Of a stretch of DNA of 64,000 bases, positions 34,461-43,577 are shown in pieces (the stretch's first letter is position 1; the number at the start of each line of letters is the position of its first letter). The notes below the pieces were generated by a model. That model saw only the letters and a program-made list of their open reading frames with translations, did no database searches and had not been told where the DNA came from. Position numbers and translations under genes: made by a program. The stretch is from DATLMR01 sp964615905 (GTDB lineage: Bacteria > Acidobacteriota > Blastocatellia > UBA7656). The stretch is from assembly GCA_964615905.1 (NCBI GenBank), contig CAZTUB010000005.1:124001-188000 (forward strand), written 5' to 3'.

Positions 34461-35783
34461 CTATTTTCTCGCTGCTTCCGAGGTCGCGGCAGCGCGCCCT
34501 TTTACCACTCGCAGGTTGAGATTTTCGTCCACGGCCTCGTAAAAGATGCGGCCCTGCATCATCTCGTCAACAGTGAACTCACCCCAACGCACGGTCTGGC
34601 TCGGATCGGGGTTGAGCTTGTTCTTCGCGCTGTTGTCGTATGTGCCGACGTACTCGACAACCGTTCCCTTGGGAACCTTTATCGGCTCTTTAAGGATGTA
34701 TGTCCGCTGCCAGTTGAAATTGTAGTTCTGCACTTCGAGCGCGGTCTCGACGCGCCCATCCGGGTAGTGAAGGTTCATCACGTAAGATTTGCCGCGAAGG
34801 TGCATATGAACGTGGAAGAACTTGATAACGGCGTCGGTCGGAAAAGTCTTACGCGCGACAAAAGATGCTTCGGCCTGACCCGGCTGAATGACCAGGTCTT
34901 TCCGGTCGCCAAACAGCACCTTTATGTGTTTGTTGATAACGCCGTTTGCGAAATATAGACCGACCTGTGTTTGATCCATAGCGTCTTGATCGGTCGGCGC
35001 GTAATGAATCTGTATGCCTAGCTTCATCCCTTTCGGGAGCCTGAGCGACGTGCCCTCATCCAGCTTGACCGCGTTCGATCCTGGAACCCAGCCGGAAATC
35101 ATGTACGTGCCTCTGGCAGAAGGGTCAAAGTCGCCGGCTATGTACCCTTCCGGCGGGACCTCGAAATTAGCCGGGACCAGGTGGACGTTTGCGTGATGCA
35201 CGTTTCGCGCGGCACCAGGGCGCACCTGCACAGAGCTGATCCAGGTGTCTTCTGCAAATACGTGATCGAATACAAAGAAGACATAGAGGTCTTTGCCGTT
35301 CTTATTCAACGTGAACGCTCGCCTGGGCGAGACTACGAGGTCCGGCTGGCCAAACGCCCACTGGTCTTTCCACACGGCCGGGGCGGGCATAAGCTTCGGG
35401 TCGCCTTTGGTTGCGCCGCCGTCAACCCAGTCGCGTATCGTCGCAATCTCGGCATCGGTCAGTCGCGGGTCTTCGTGATAGCGGCCCACTGCGCCCAGCG
35501 CGTGAAACGGCGGCATCTCGCGTTTGACTACGCGCTCCCTGATGGCACGCGCCCACGGTCGCGCCTGCTCGTAGGTCGCAAACGACATAGGCGCGACGCC
35601 GCCCGAACGGTGGCACTCCTCGCATCGCTTCTGTAAGATCGGCGCTACGTCCTTACTGTAGGTTACCGCCTTGCTCGCGCGATCAGATGCCGCGCTCGCA
35701 GCGCCTCCTCCGAGACTCGCGGCCAGGCCCGTAAGCGCGGCGACTGAGACGAGAATAAGCTTCTTGATTCCAGAATTCTTCAA
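34461..35783 (-). CDS. Cytochrome c fused to a copper type II monooxygenase-like domain
   Basis: This 440-residue exported protein has a signal peptide, then a cytochrome c domain (heme motif CEECH near 54-58, distal M in VAPMSF or KREMPPF). From about 145 it has a domain like peptidylglycine/dopamine monooxygenases: histidine sets NVHHANVHLVP, GIQIHYAP and FHVHMHLRGKSY, plus VRWGEFTVDEMMQG with a methionine that could be the copper M site. Two copper sites and one heme would make a redox enzyme or electron-transfer protein. The substrate is unknown. Its promoter region holds a heptamer hairpin. Confidence 0.8.
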   Translation of the reverse strand: MKNSGIKKLILVSVAALTGLAASLGGGAASAASDRASKAVTYSKDVAPILQKRCEECHRSGGVAPMSFATYEQARPWARAIRERVVKREMPPFHALGAVGRYHEDPRLTDAEIATIRDWVDGGATKGDPKLMPAPAVWKDQWAFGQPDLVVSPRRAFTLNKNGKDLYVFFVFDHVFAEDTWISSVQVRPGAARNVHHANVHLVPANFEVPPEGYIAGDFDPSARGTYMISGWVPGSNAVKLDEGTSLRLPKGMKLGIQIHYAPTDQDAMDQTQVGLYFANGVINKHIKVLFGDRKDLVIQPGQAEASFVARKTFPTDAVIKFFHVHMHLRGKSYVMNLHYPDGRVETALEVQNYNFNWQRTYILKEPIKVPKGTVVEYVGTYDNSAKNKLNPDPSQTVRWGEFTVDEMMQGRIFYEAVDENLNLRVVKGRAAATSEAARK

Positions 35784-35806
35784 CCTGATTCTCCTTCGGG
35801 AGGATG

Positions 35807-35911
35807 GTAAACAGTGACCAGTGACGAGTGACAGGTATCAAGAGGTGGAAATAGTCGATGCTGCGCTGACCTTTCCATTTATCTTGTCACTTGTCACCTG
35901 TCACTGTTTAC
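35807..35911. repeat. Heptamer-armed hairpin 4, in a divergent spacer
   Basis: The arms 35807-35837 (GTAAACA, GTGACCA, GTGACGA, GTGACAG) and 35882-35911 pair with three or four mismatches. It lies 24 bases from the start of the heme/copper gene and between it and a divergent gene, so it cannot simply be a 3' terminator. Confidence 0.75.
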
Positions 35912-35996
35912 TCTATTAATTCCTGGCCGAATAATAAACTTTGCCAATCCATACATCAAGGCCACTGTGTCATAATACGCGTGAAGGGCAAAACCG

Positions 35997-37253
35997 ATGA
36001 AAACCCGTAGAGTATCGATAGCTCACCTGATTCTAATCGCTTCGGTGGTCGTTTTGCATCCGACCGCAGCCGAGGCACAGGCTCGGCGCGGCCAGACCGC
36101 TACGCCCGGCCAAACGGGCAGCAAGGCTCGCTTCGCTTCCGGCAACAGCGCTATCGGGATTCCGTTTGAGCTCGACAACAATTTGATCCTGCTCAATGTT
36201 CGCGTGAATAACTCAAGGCCGCTCAGGTTTATATTCGACACGGGCGCTTCAATTACCGTGACCACCCCGCAGATAGCAGCGAGGCTTGGGCTTGGCAAAG
36301 GCGGTCAGAAGATCAAAGGCCTAGGCACTGGCGGCAGTTTCGAAGCCACGATTATTCAGGGCGTCAGGCTAAGCGTGGCGGGCGTTGAAGTCGCCAATCA
36401 GCCCGTCGCTCTTTTCCCATTCGGGCCTGTAGGCTGTTTCAAGTTCGACGGAATCATCGGTTACGACTTCATCAACGAGTTTGTGGTCGAGATCGATTAC
36501 GTAAACCGGAAAATGAACCTCTATGATCCGCGCAGCTACAAATATTCCGGGAGCGGAGAGGTCATCCCGATCACTCTTCCGAGAAAGCCGTTTGTTCGTG
36601 TTGCGGTGCGGCTGCCGGGTCGTGAGCCGGTCGAAGGCCCGTTCGAGATCGACACAGGGGCCGACGGGACCATGACTATCTACAGGCCGTTTATCGAAAA
36701 GCACAAATTGGATGAGGCGCTGGGCGGAACTCTGCAAGGCACCGCAGCAGGGGCGGGAGGCGAACAGGAGTTCCAACTCGCCCGCGTGCCGGGCTTACAG
36801 ATCGGCAGCATAAAGATCGAAAACCCGCTCGTCGGTTTTGCGCAAAAGAGGGAGGAAGCAGAGGCAAGCGAGGAAAACGCAGGGTTGATCGGAGGCGAGA
36901 TTCTTCGCCGCTTCAAGCTCATCCTCGATTACTCGCGAAAACAATTGATCCTTGAGCCGAACGCGGGCCTGGCCGACGCTTACGAAACCGATATGAGCGG
37001 GTTGACTGTCGGTACAGACGCCAGGGATTGCAAGCTGTTAAAGGTAGAGGGCGTAGGTAAAGGGACGCCTGCCGCCGAAGCGGGTATGCTCGCAGGCGAC
37101 ATAATAACCTCCATAGACGGTAAGCCCATGCAGAGCTTCACCGACGCTGAAATGGAGAAGCTGTTTTCCCAGGACGGACGCGAGATGCTGCTCGGCGTCC
37201 GGCGAGGCAAGCGTGTCCTGACGGTAAAGATCAAGCTGCGAAGATTGTTGTGA
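35997..37253 (+). CDS. Exported retropepsin-like aspartic protease with PDZ domain
   Basis: This 418-residue protein has a signal peptide followed by two retropepsin-like lobes in one chain, FIFDTGASITVT (about 77) and FEIDTGADGTMTI (about 215), then a PDZ domain (about 330-415; GVGKGTPAAEAGMLAGDIITSIDGKP). Two D-T-G motifs in one chain give a single-chain active site. PDZ-linked aspartic proteases of this kind are common in soil bacteria and probably act on exported proteins. The substrate is unknown. Confidence 0.82.
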   Translation: MKTRRVSIAHLILIASVVVLHPTAAEAQARRGQTATPGQTGSKARFASGNSAIGIPFELDNNLILLNVRVNNSRPLRFIFDTGASITVTTPQIAARLGLGKGGQKIKGLGTGGSFEATIIQGVRLSVAGVEVANQPVALFPFGPVGCFKFDGIIGYDFINEFVVEIDYVNRKMNLYDPRSYKYSGSGEVIPITLPRKPFVRVAVRLPGREPVEGPFEIDTGADGTMTIYRPFIEKHKLDEALGGTLQGTAAGAGGEQEFQLARVPGLQIGSIKIENPLVGFAQKREEAEASEENAGLIGGEILRRFKLILDYSRKQLILEPNAGLADAYETDMSGLTVGTDARDCKLLKVEGVGKGTPAAEAGMLAGDIITSIDGKPMQSFTDAEMEKLFSQDGREMLLGVRRGKRVLTVKIKLRRLL

Positions 37254-37269
37254 GCGAGGAAGGGCTTTT

Positions 37270-38181
37270 ATGACGCGGGAAGCTGCGCCGGTTGAGCTGG
37301 TAAAGCTGGCAAACAAGTCGGAGATGAGCGACAGCGATTTCGATAAGATGGTCGAGCTGCTCGACCGCAGGCGCAAGGGCGTTGTTGCCACGGATGACCT
37401 GCTCGCGCTCTATGCCGAGACGGTCGAGGCAAGCCGCTTCGCGGCCAAAGACCGCCAGCGCCCCGATTGCCGAGGGTGCGGGGCGTGCTGCGCGTATTTT
37501 CATCAGGTTCCGGTCTTGATGGTCGATGCGACCCCACGCGCTTTGACATGGGCCGTATGGGACGAAGCAGACCGCGAGGGCGAAAAACTTCGCTGGCTCC
37601 GGCGCGAGCCTGCCGAGGGGCGCTGCGTAGCGTTAGACGGGCCGGTGGGCGGGCGCGTTTCGTGCTCGATTTATGAGCTGCGCCCGCAGGCTTGCAGGGA
37701 GTTTGAAGCAGGGAGTGACCGCTGCCATGCGCTCAGAAGGATGTACGGGCTTGAGCCTGAGATGGAAGCATACGACCGCGCGGCTCACTCCCAGTTGCTA
37801 AAAGAGACCGTCCCGTGTGAGTTGCAAGAGTTTCAAGATGACGATCTCTGGCCCTCGGATGAGGCCGGGCAGGCATCCGTCATGAGAGAGTTGATCGAGT
37901 ACAATACTTCAAAGCTCGAAGAGATCATCGCTGAAATGAAAAGGCTGGGCGATTGCCTCCGCAATCATGGAAGCAAGCAGGGCGAGGCTCTGTTTGTCGA
38001 GGCGACGGCGGCGGTCGAGAAAGACGTTCGCGCACTGGGCGTGTCTATTGACGATCTGCTCGACACGGGGATCGCATCGCAGCGGGCTTTGGAGCTGGCA
38101 TCGAATCGGCTCTCGGAGCTTGGCCAGGCTGCTTTCGAGATACTGGGCCTCCGAGCTTGTGCCGATAAATCTATGCTGTAA
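37270..38181 (+). CDS. YkgJ-family cysteine-cluster protein
   Basis: This 303-residue protein carries the YkgJ iron- or zinc-binding cluster DCRGCGACCAYF at about 65-75 and CSIYELRPQACREFEAG with a further CHALRR. Conserved cysteines are spaced as in the family. An N-terminal helix and a long helical C-terminus flank it. The function of YkgJ proteins is not established. The gene starts 16 bases after the protease stop, suggesting an operon, and the region after it overlaps nothing else. Confidence 0.8.
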   Translation: MTREAAPVELVKLANKSEMSDSDFDKMVELLDRRRKGVVATDDLLALYAETVEASRFAAKDRQRPDCRGCGACCAYFHQVPVLMVDATPRALTWAVWDEADREGEKLRWLRREPAEGRCVALDGPVGGRVSCSIYELRPQACREFEAGSDRCHALRRMYGLEPEMEAYDRAAHSQLLKETVPCELQEFQDDDLWPSDEAGQASVMRELIEYNTSKLEEIIAEMKRLGDCLRNHGSKQGEALFVEATAAVEKDVRALGVSIDDLLDTGIASQRALELASNRLSELGQAAFEILGLRACADKSML

Positions 38182-38215
38182 GCTTGGCGCGTATATACGT
38201 ACTGACGAGATCAAC

Positions 38216-38797
38216 ATGCTTATAGACGAGTTCATGCCTGTTTATGATGCGATAGAGCGGCATGAACTCGTCATTCAAGCTCCGCCGTCTTCGATCTACG
38301 CCGCGTTACGAACGACAGATTTCGGGCGGTCTGTTCTGGTAAGATCGCTGCTGGCCCTGCGGGCAATGCCGTCTCTATTGCGCGAACGAAGACGACCGCC
38401 GGACGAACGCGCGCTGACGCTGGACACTATCTTGAAAGGCGGGTTCGTTTTGCTTTCGGAATCGAAAGATAAAGAGATAGTAATCGGGCTTGTTGGAAAA
38501 TTCTGGACGCCGACCGGCTGCCTTGAGCGGACCGACGCTGATAGCTTCAAACGCGAGAGCCGCGCGGGGCTTGCTCGCGCCGCGTGGAATTTTGCGCTTG
38601 AGCCGGAACCGTCCGGCACGCGAGTCGTGACGGAGACGCGGGTTCAATGCACGGACGGCTCAAGCCGCCGCCGCTTTCGAGCCTACTGGTTGTTCGTCCG
38701 CCCCTTCAGCGGCTTGCTCAGAAGATACATGCTCCGGGAGCTTCGGCAGGCGACTGAGACTCATTCAAACCATTTCGACAGGAGGAGACAAAAGTGA
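38216..38797 (+). CDS. SRPBCC-family (START-like) protein
   Basis: The frame from ATG 38216 gives 193 residues. The pattern begins HELVIQAPPSSIYAALRTTDFGRSVLVR and continues with GFVLLSESKDKEIVIGLVGKFW and a curved sheet closing with SRRRFRAYWLFVRPFSGLLRR. This matches the SRPBCC/polyketide-cyclase-like ligand-binding fold. Binding of a lipid-like molecule is typical. A frame extending upstream of 38216 lies inside the preceding gene. The 3' end overlaps the next start by 4 bases (GTGA). Confidence 0.75.
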   Translation: MLIDEFMPVYDAIERHELVIQAPPSSIYAALRTTDFGRSVLVRSLLALRAMPSLLRERRRPPDERALTLDTILKGGFVLLSESKDKEIVIGLVGKFWTPTGCLERTDADSFKRESRAGLARAAWNFALEPEPSGTRVVTETRVQCTDGSSRRRFRAYWLFVRPFSGLLRRYMLRELRQATETHSNHFDRRRQK

Positions 38798-39198
38798 GTG
38801 AACAAGAGAATCTCGACCTTATCAAGCGCATCTATGGTGCGTTCGGGGCAGGAGACATTCCCGGCCTGCTCGGCATGCTTGCCGAAGATATAGACTGGTT
38901 TCACCCGCGCCCCGATCAGATCCCCTGGGGCGGCGCGCGCAATGGCCACGAGGAAGTTGTCGGGTTCTTTACAGCCCTTGGCCAGAGCGTAGACGTAGAG
39001 CGTTTCGAGCCGGGCCAGTTTGTTGCCAAAGACGACCAGGTCATCGTCTTTGGCGGGGAACGGATGAAGGTCAAGTCAAACGGCACTGCCTATGATGTCG
39101 ATTGGACGCACGTATTCACTGTGCGAGACGGCAAGGTCGCAAAATTCCGCGAGTATACCGACACGGCCGGGATCATCAACGCGTTGAACGCAGATTGA
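38794..39198 (+). CDS. SnoaL/NTF2-like protein
   Basis: This 134-residue protein starts at GTG, preceded by GGAGGA; the GTG shares four bases with the stop of the SRPBCC gene. The fold is the NTF2-like cone: a first helix NLDLIKRIYGAFGAGDIPGLLGMLAEDIDW and a sheet ending WTHVFTVRDGKVAKFREYTDT. Family members are ketosteroid isomerases, cyclases or ligand carriers. The gene ends at a strong terminator, so it closes the operon that started at 35997 or 37270. Confidence 0.85.
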   Translation: MSEQENLDLIKRIYGAFGAGDIPGLLGMLAEDIDWFHPRPDQIPWGGARNGHEEVVGFFTALGQSVDVERFEPGQFVAKDDQVIVFGGERMKVKSNGTAYDVDWTHVFTVRDGKVAKFREYTDTAGIINALNAD

Positions 39199-39259
39199 AT
39201 CCTGGACGCGCAACGATTTCGACCGCCGCACTGCCCTCGTATCCGAATAGCTGACATTC

Positions 39260-39287
39260 GCCCGGCCCTCAAAGGCCGGGCTTTTTT
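39260..39287 (+). terminator. Intrinsic terminator after the SnoaL-like gene
   Basis: GCCCGGCC (39260-39267) pairs with GGCCGGGC (39274-39281) around CTCAAA, followed by six T. This is the clearest rho-independent terminator in the window. Confidence 0.85.
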
Positions 39288-39315
39288 GCGCCTGGCGACC
39301 CCGCTCGATCAATCT

Positions 39316-39343
39316 TTGTGTAAGAAATATCTCATGTTATTAT
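39316..39343 (+). promoter_or_regulatory. Promoter-like motif for the sulfatase
   Basis: TTGTGT (39316-39321) and TATTAT (39338-39343) are 16 bases apart and 47 bases before the ATG at 39390. Confidence 0.35.
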
Positions 39344-39389
39344 CGCGCGGTTGTGTCACTCAAACCTCAAAGCCCATAAGGAGACAATA

Positions 39390-41108
39390 ATGAAGAGCAA
39401 AAAGAGAAGACCGAATTTCCTCATCTTCATGGTAGACGAAGAGCGATACCCGCCGGTTTATGAGACAGAAGGAGTGAAGCTGTTTCGAAAGAAGAACCTG
39501 AAGGCTCAGGAGTGGTTCAGCCAGTCAGGCATCGAATTCAACCGCCACTACGCGGCCGCGACAGCCTGCTCGCCGAGCCGCGCTTCGATCTTCACCGGCC
39601 AGTACCCGTCGCTCCACGGGGTCACACAGACCACAGGGACCGCGAAGAACCCGTTTGACCCGGACGTGTTTTATCTGGACGCCAACACTGTGCCGACCAT
39701 GGGCGATTACTTCCGCGCAGCCGGGTATCAGACTTATTACAAGGGCAAATGGCACGTTTCGCACGCAGACATAATTATGAGCGGCAGCCACGACGCGCTC
39801 GAAAGCTATGACGACAACGGGAGGCGGGTCAATCGCATCATCAATCTCTATAAACAGGCGAACCGGCTGGACCAGTGGGGTTTTAGCGGGTGGATAGGCC
39901 CTGAGCCGCACGGCAATCTTAAAGCCAACACCGGCACAAACCGCGATCCCGGGTTTGCCAAAGAGGCGATAGAGCTTATCGAAGAACTCGACAAGCAGTA
40001 TAAGAAGTCAGCCGACGAGCAGGCCCCGTGGCTCATCGTCAACTCGTTTGTGAACCCGCACGACGTTGTCCTGTTCGGGCTTGCCTGGGAGCGATTCGGT
40101 TATCCGTACACAAAGGGATGGGTCCCTGATATACCGCCGCCTCAGACCGAGAACGAGAATCTCGATACGAAGCCGCAGGCGCAGAAAAGCTACGTCGAAG
40201 TCTACCCGAATATGCTGATGCCGCAACCGACGCTTGAGATCTATCGCCAGTTTTATTACTACCTGCAAAAGGAGTCGGACCAGCATATACAGAAGGTCTA
40301 CAAAGCGCTTGAGCGCTCCAGCTTCTTTGACAACACATACATCCTGTTTACATCCGATCACGGCGAGATGCTGGGCGCGCACGGCGGGATGCATCAGAAG
40401 TGGCATAATGTTTACGAAGAGTCTGTGCACGTCCCGCTGATAATCTCGCACCCGCAGGTTTTCAAACAGGGGCGCACGGCCGATATGCTGACAAGCCACG
40501 TAGACCTTATACCGACGCTGCTGGGTCTGGCAGGGGTTGATGTGAACAAAGCCAGGCGAACATTGAGAGCGGACCATACGGAAGCTCGCCAGCTTGTCGG
40601 GCGCGATCTTTCACGGGTTGTTCTTGGCAAGGCAGACCCGGACAGGTCAACAGCGCCGCTCTATTTTATGACCGACGACGAGATCAGCTCCGGGCTGAAC
40701 CAGACTAATCAGGTGACAGGCAGACCCTACGATTCGGTGATCCAGCCAAATCACATAGAATCGGTCATAGCAGTCTTAAAGAATGAGAAAGGCGAGGACG
40801 AAGTCTGGAAATACTCTCGCTATTTCGACAACCCGCAGTTCTGGACCAAGCCGTTTCAGTACGACGTGACGTACGCTAACGGCCAGCCGATCCAGAAAAA
40901 GAAGCCCGTCAAAGCCGAGTTCGAGATGTACAACGTAACATACGACCCGTTGGAGCAAGTCAATCTCGCTCATTCATCGAACAAGACCCGCGACTTGAAG
41001 CGGGTCGAACAGGAGCTTCAAAAGATGCTTGAGGCCGAGCGGGCTCGCAAGCGGCTATACCCCGAACCGTATCCGAAGTATGCTCAAGACGTGAAGGCGG
41101 CGGATTGA
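39390..41108 (+). CDS. Sulfatase (alkaline-phosphatase superfamily)
   Basis: The ATG at 39390 follows AAGGAGA and gives 572 residues. The active-site motif CSPSRASIFTGQYPSLHG has the cysteine (Cys60) that is converted to formylglycine, and N-terminal FMVDEERYP with later FTSDHGEMLGAHGG supplies calcium ligands. It resembles choline-sulfatase and related type I sulfatases. No signal peptide is obvious, so a cytoplasmic enzyme or another export route is possible. No sulfatase-maturase gene is seen nearby. Confidence 0.9.
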   Translation: MKSKKRRPNFLIFMVDEERYPPVYETEGVKLFRKKNLKAQEWFSQSGIEFNRHYAAATACSPSRASIFTGQYPSLHGVTQTTGTAKNPFDPDVFYLDANTVPTMGDYFRAAGYQTYYKGKWHVSHADIIMSGSHDALESYDDNGRRVNRIINLYKQANRLDQWGFSGWIGPEPHGNLKANTGTNRDPGFAKEAIELIEELDKQYKKSADEQAPWLIVNSFVNPHDVVLFGLAWERFGYPYTKGWVPDIPPPQTENENLDTKPQAQKSYVEVYPNMLMPQPTLEIYRQFYYYLQKESDQHIQKVYKALERSSFFDNTYILFTSDHGEMLGAHGGMHQKWHNVYEESVHVPLIISHPQVFKQGRTADMLTSHVDLIPTLLGLAGVDVNKARRTLRADHTEARQLVGRDLSRVVLGKADPDRSTAPLYFMTDDEISSGLNQTNQVTGRPYDSVIQPNHIESVIAVLKNEKGEDEVWKYSRYFDNPQFWTKPFQYDVTYANGQPIQKKKPVKAEFEMYNVTYDPLEQVNLAHSSNKTRDLKRVEQELQKMLEAERARKRLYPEPYPKYAQDVKAAD

Positions 41109-41110
41109 GC

Positions 41111-41165
41111 GGTGGTCAGTGGCCGGTGGCCGGTGAGTGAAGGCTCTGCTCACTCGGCCACCGGC
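41111..41165. repeat. Heptamer-armed hairpin 7
   Basis: Left GGTCAGT, GGCCGGT, GGCCGGT, GAGTGAA pairs with right CTGCTCACTCGGCCACCGGC in part (about 16 pairs). It follows the sulfatase stop by two bases. The GC-rich words differ from the other elements, but the seven-base period and position are the same. Confidence 0.6.
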
Positions 41166-41308
41166 TTAAGGATTACTGCTCAGGGCTTGAGAAAAGAGAG
41201 CCGCCTTCTTGCGAACCCTTCCGCCGCCTCGTCGTATTTGCAATTGACCCGCCAGTTGTGATTTAAAACTCTATGTCGCGATCTTAAATGACGAGGAAGG
41301 AGAATCGT

Positions 41309-41584
41309 ATGCCCAAATACGTAATCGAACGGGAGATTCCAGGGGCGGGCGATCTGACCGCCGGGCAGCTTCAAGCCGTGTCGCAAAAATCGTGCGGGGT
41401 GCTTAAAGACCTTGGGCCGGAGATTCAATGGGTGGAGAGCTTTGTGACTGACAACAAGCTCTACTGCATATACATTGCCCCAAGCGAAGATATGGTGCGA
41501 GAGCACGCGAACCGGGGCGGGTTTCCTGCCAACTCCATATCGGAAGTGAAGACGGTCATAGACCCGACGACGGCAGAAGCCTGA
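41309..41584 (+). CDS. DUF4242 small protein
   Basis: The ATG at 41309 follows AAGGAGAATC and gives 91 residues. The sequence MPKYVIEREIPGAGDLTAGQ ... CGVLKDLGPEIQWVESFVTDNKLYCIYIAPSEDMVREHA matches the DUF4242 ferredoxin-like fold, of which one Streptomyces member is a nickel-binding protein. A histidine and cysteine (REHANRGG, KSCGV) could bind metal. Function uncertain. Confidence 0.82.
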   Translation: MPKYVIEREIPGAGDLTAGQLQAVSQKSCGVLKDLGPEIQWVESFVTDNKLYCIYIAPSEDMVREHANRGGFPANSISEVKTVIDPTTAEA

Positions 41585-41611
41585 TTGTAGCCCGACGACA
41601 GGAGCAACCTC

Positions 41612-41806
41612 ATGGCTATGACAAACTGCGCAGAGTGCGGCAACCAGATATCGACAGAGGCGATGGCCTGCCCGATGTGCGGGCGGCCGACCGAAAAGGG
41701 GGTTGAGCGCGAGCCTTATCGCTTGCTTCAAATCGGGGCGCTTGTCGCTTTAGGCGCGACGGCGCTCTTTATTATCATCGGCCTTGTTGAACGCCTCTTG
41801 AGATAA
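41612..41806 (+). CDS. Zinc-ribbon protein with one membrane helix
   Basis: This 64-residue protein has two CxxC pairs (CAEC, CPMC) forming a zinc ribbon at the N-terminus, and then one hydrophobic helix (IGALVALGATALFIIIGLVE) near the C-terminus. Such tail-anchored ribbons are common and of unknown function. AGGAG is 8 bases from the ATG. It lies in a run of small genes between the DUF4242 and VOC genes. Confidence 0.75.
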   Translation: MAMTNCAECGNQISTEAMACPMCGRPTEKGVEREPYRLLQIGALVALGATALFIIIGLVERLLR

Positions 41807-41823
41807 CGCGGTTTGCCCCAAAT

Positions 41824-42660
41824 ATGAAGCTAGATCATATAACCGTGGCCGGAGCAGAGCTGAGCAGGCTGGAGACTTTGTTCCGCTCGCTTGGGCTGGG
41901 CACGCACTACGGCGGGCGTCACTCGAACGGCGTGACACATATGTCCGTCCTGGGGTTTGATGACGGCTCTTATATAGAGCTGATATCGACTATCGAAAAA
42001 GGCCAAAAGTCGCCGTGGTGGGATAGCTTCATAGAAGGCGACGCGGGAATCTCTGCGTGGGCTGTCGAGGTTGACGACGTAGCCAGGGAAGCTGCGCGCA
42101 TATCCGCGATGGGGATAGAAGTGACTGGCCCGGTCTATATGAGCCGCCAGCGGCCCGACGGGCAGGTCGCCGAATGGGACCTCGCTTTCATCGGCGCGGG
42201 CGAACCTGGGACGGCTCTGCCTTTCATAATAAAGGACCGCACGGACCGCCGCCTTCGCATCGAGCCGTCCGCGAGCGTCACGGGCACAGAGCTAACGGGC
42301 ATAGGCAAAATAGTGGTTGGGGTCGCGGACCTTCAATCTTCAAGCGACCTCTTCAGAAACGTCTACGGGTGGGCCGCGCCTCTGGTGGCGGCAGGCTATC
42401 TGCCCGGCGCTGTGCTCGCGGATTTTGAAGAGAGGCCGGTTATATTGGCCTCGCCCGAAACCGGTAGCGGGTGGCTGGCGCAGAGGTTGAAACGATTCGG
42501 CGATTCGCCGTGCGGGTTCTTGATCGAAAGCTCGGACCTGGAAAAGACGCGTTCGCGCGTTGGCGGAGGCCATCTCTCGAATCTGTCCGGGCGCAAGGCT
42601 TTGTGGCTCGTGAGCGATACGCTCGATCATTCGAGAATAGGGTTTATAGAGCGGAGGTGA
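41824..42660 (+). CDS. Two-domain VOC-family protein
   Basis: This 278-residue protein has two VOC modules. The first starts KLDHITVAGAELSRLETLFRSLGLG and has GSYIELIS, the usual final acidic strand. The second starts TGIGKIVVGVADLQSSSDLFRNVYG. The first half resembles the Glyoxalase_3-like group. Metal ligands are H5 in the first strand and E in YIELI. Substrate unknown. The stop is 2 bases before the next gene's ATG. Confidence 0.83.
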   Translation: MKLDHITVAGAELSRLETLFRSLGLGTHYGGRHSNGVTHMSVLGFDDGSYIELISTIEKGQKSPWWDSFIEGDAGISAWAVEVDDVAREAARISAMGIEVTGPVYMSRQRPDGQVAEWDLAFIGAGEPGTALPFIIKDRTDRRLRIEPSASVTGTELTGIGKIVVGVADLQSSSDLFRNVYGWAAPLVAAGYLPGAVLADFEERPVILASPETGSGWLAQRLKRFGDSPCGFLIESSDLEKTRSRVGGGHLSNLSGRKALWLVSDTLDHSRIGFIERR

Positions 42661-42662
42661 TT

Positions 42663-43577
42663 ATGACTGACAACGAAACTGACCGGGAGGCTATCTGGCC
42701 CGCGCTTCCGCTCGAAGAGTGGAAAGATACTTACGCCACGCTTCATATGTGGACACAGATAGTGGGAAAGATCAGGATGGTCTTGAGCCCGAAGCTCAAT
42801 CACTACTGGCACTCGACGCTCTACGTGACGCCGCGCGGGCTCACAACGTCGGCCATTCCCTATGGGAACAGAGAGTTCTCCATAAATTTCGATTTCATAG
42901 ACCACAACCTTGTCATACCGACAAGCGACGGGCAGACGAAAGTATTACCGCTTGCGCCGCGCTCGGTCGCCGATTTCTATGAAGAGTTGATGGCGACCCT
43001 GCGAGGTCTTGAGATCGAAGCTCGCATCAACGCCAAACCGGACGAGGTCACGGACCCTATCCCTTTTGCAGAAGACACGGTTCATGCTTCTTACGAAGCC
43101 GAGAAGGCGAACCGTTTCTGGCGCATACTGATGCAGATCGACAGGGTGTTTAAAGAGTTCCGGTCGGACTTCATCGGCAAATCGAGCCCTGTCCATTTCT
43201 TCTGGGGGAGCTTTGATCTGGCGGTGACGCGCTTTTCCGGTCGCCGCGCGCCCGAACGGCCCGGAGCCGACCGCATCACGCGCGAAGCTTATTCTCACGA
43301 AGTGATAAGCCACGGCTTCTGGCCCGGCGGCGGGAACATAAAATCGCCCGCTATTTACTCTTACACAGCGCCCGCGCCCGAAGGGTTGGATAAGCACCCC
43401 ATTCGCCCCGGCTCGGCATTTTACAGCCAGGAGATGTCGGAGTTTCTGCTGATGTATGACGATATTCGGCAAGCCGATGCGCCCGACGACCTGTTGATGG
43501 AGTTCTGCCGGTCCACGTATGAAGCGGGCGCGAATCTCGGCGGGTGGAACCGCGAAGAACTGGAACGCAAGTCGTAA
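42663..43577 (+). CDS. DUF5996-family protein
   Basis: The ATG at 42663 gives 304 residues; the longer upstream frame lies within the previous gene. The sequence (WPALPLEEWKDTYATLHMWTQIVGKIRM near the start; HGFWPGGG, SAFYSQEMSEFLLMYDD near the end) matches DUF5996, a widespread family of unknown function that contains conserved Trp, His and Tyr. No active site is known. Its stop codon TAA (43575-43577) lies inside the left arm of a heptamer hairpin. Confidence 0.85.
   Translation: MTDNETDREAIWPALPLEEWKDTYATLHMWTQIVGKIRMVLSPKLNHYWHSTLYVTPRGLTTSAIPYGNREFSINFDFIDHNLVIPTSDGQTKVLPLAPRSVADFYEELMATLRGLEIEARINAKPDEVTDPIPFAEDTVHASYEAEKANRFWRILMQIDRVFKEFRSDFIGKSSPVHFFWGSFDLAVTRFSGRRAPERPGADRITREAYSHEVISHGFWPGGGNIKSPAIYSYTAPAPEGLDKHPIRPGSAFYSQEMSEFLLMYDDIRQADAPDDLLMEFCRSTYEAGANLGGWNREELERKS

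Noticed and set aside
37967..38215. Longer N-terminus for the SRPBCC protein
   Set aside because: It lies within the YkgJ gene in another frame, and the family pattern begins after the ATG at 38216.
41180..41731. A 183-residue minus-strand frame
   Set aside because: It overlaps the DUF4242 and zinc-ribbon genes, which have good ribosome sites and family motifs.
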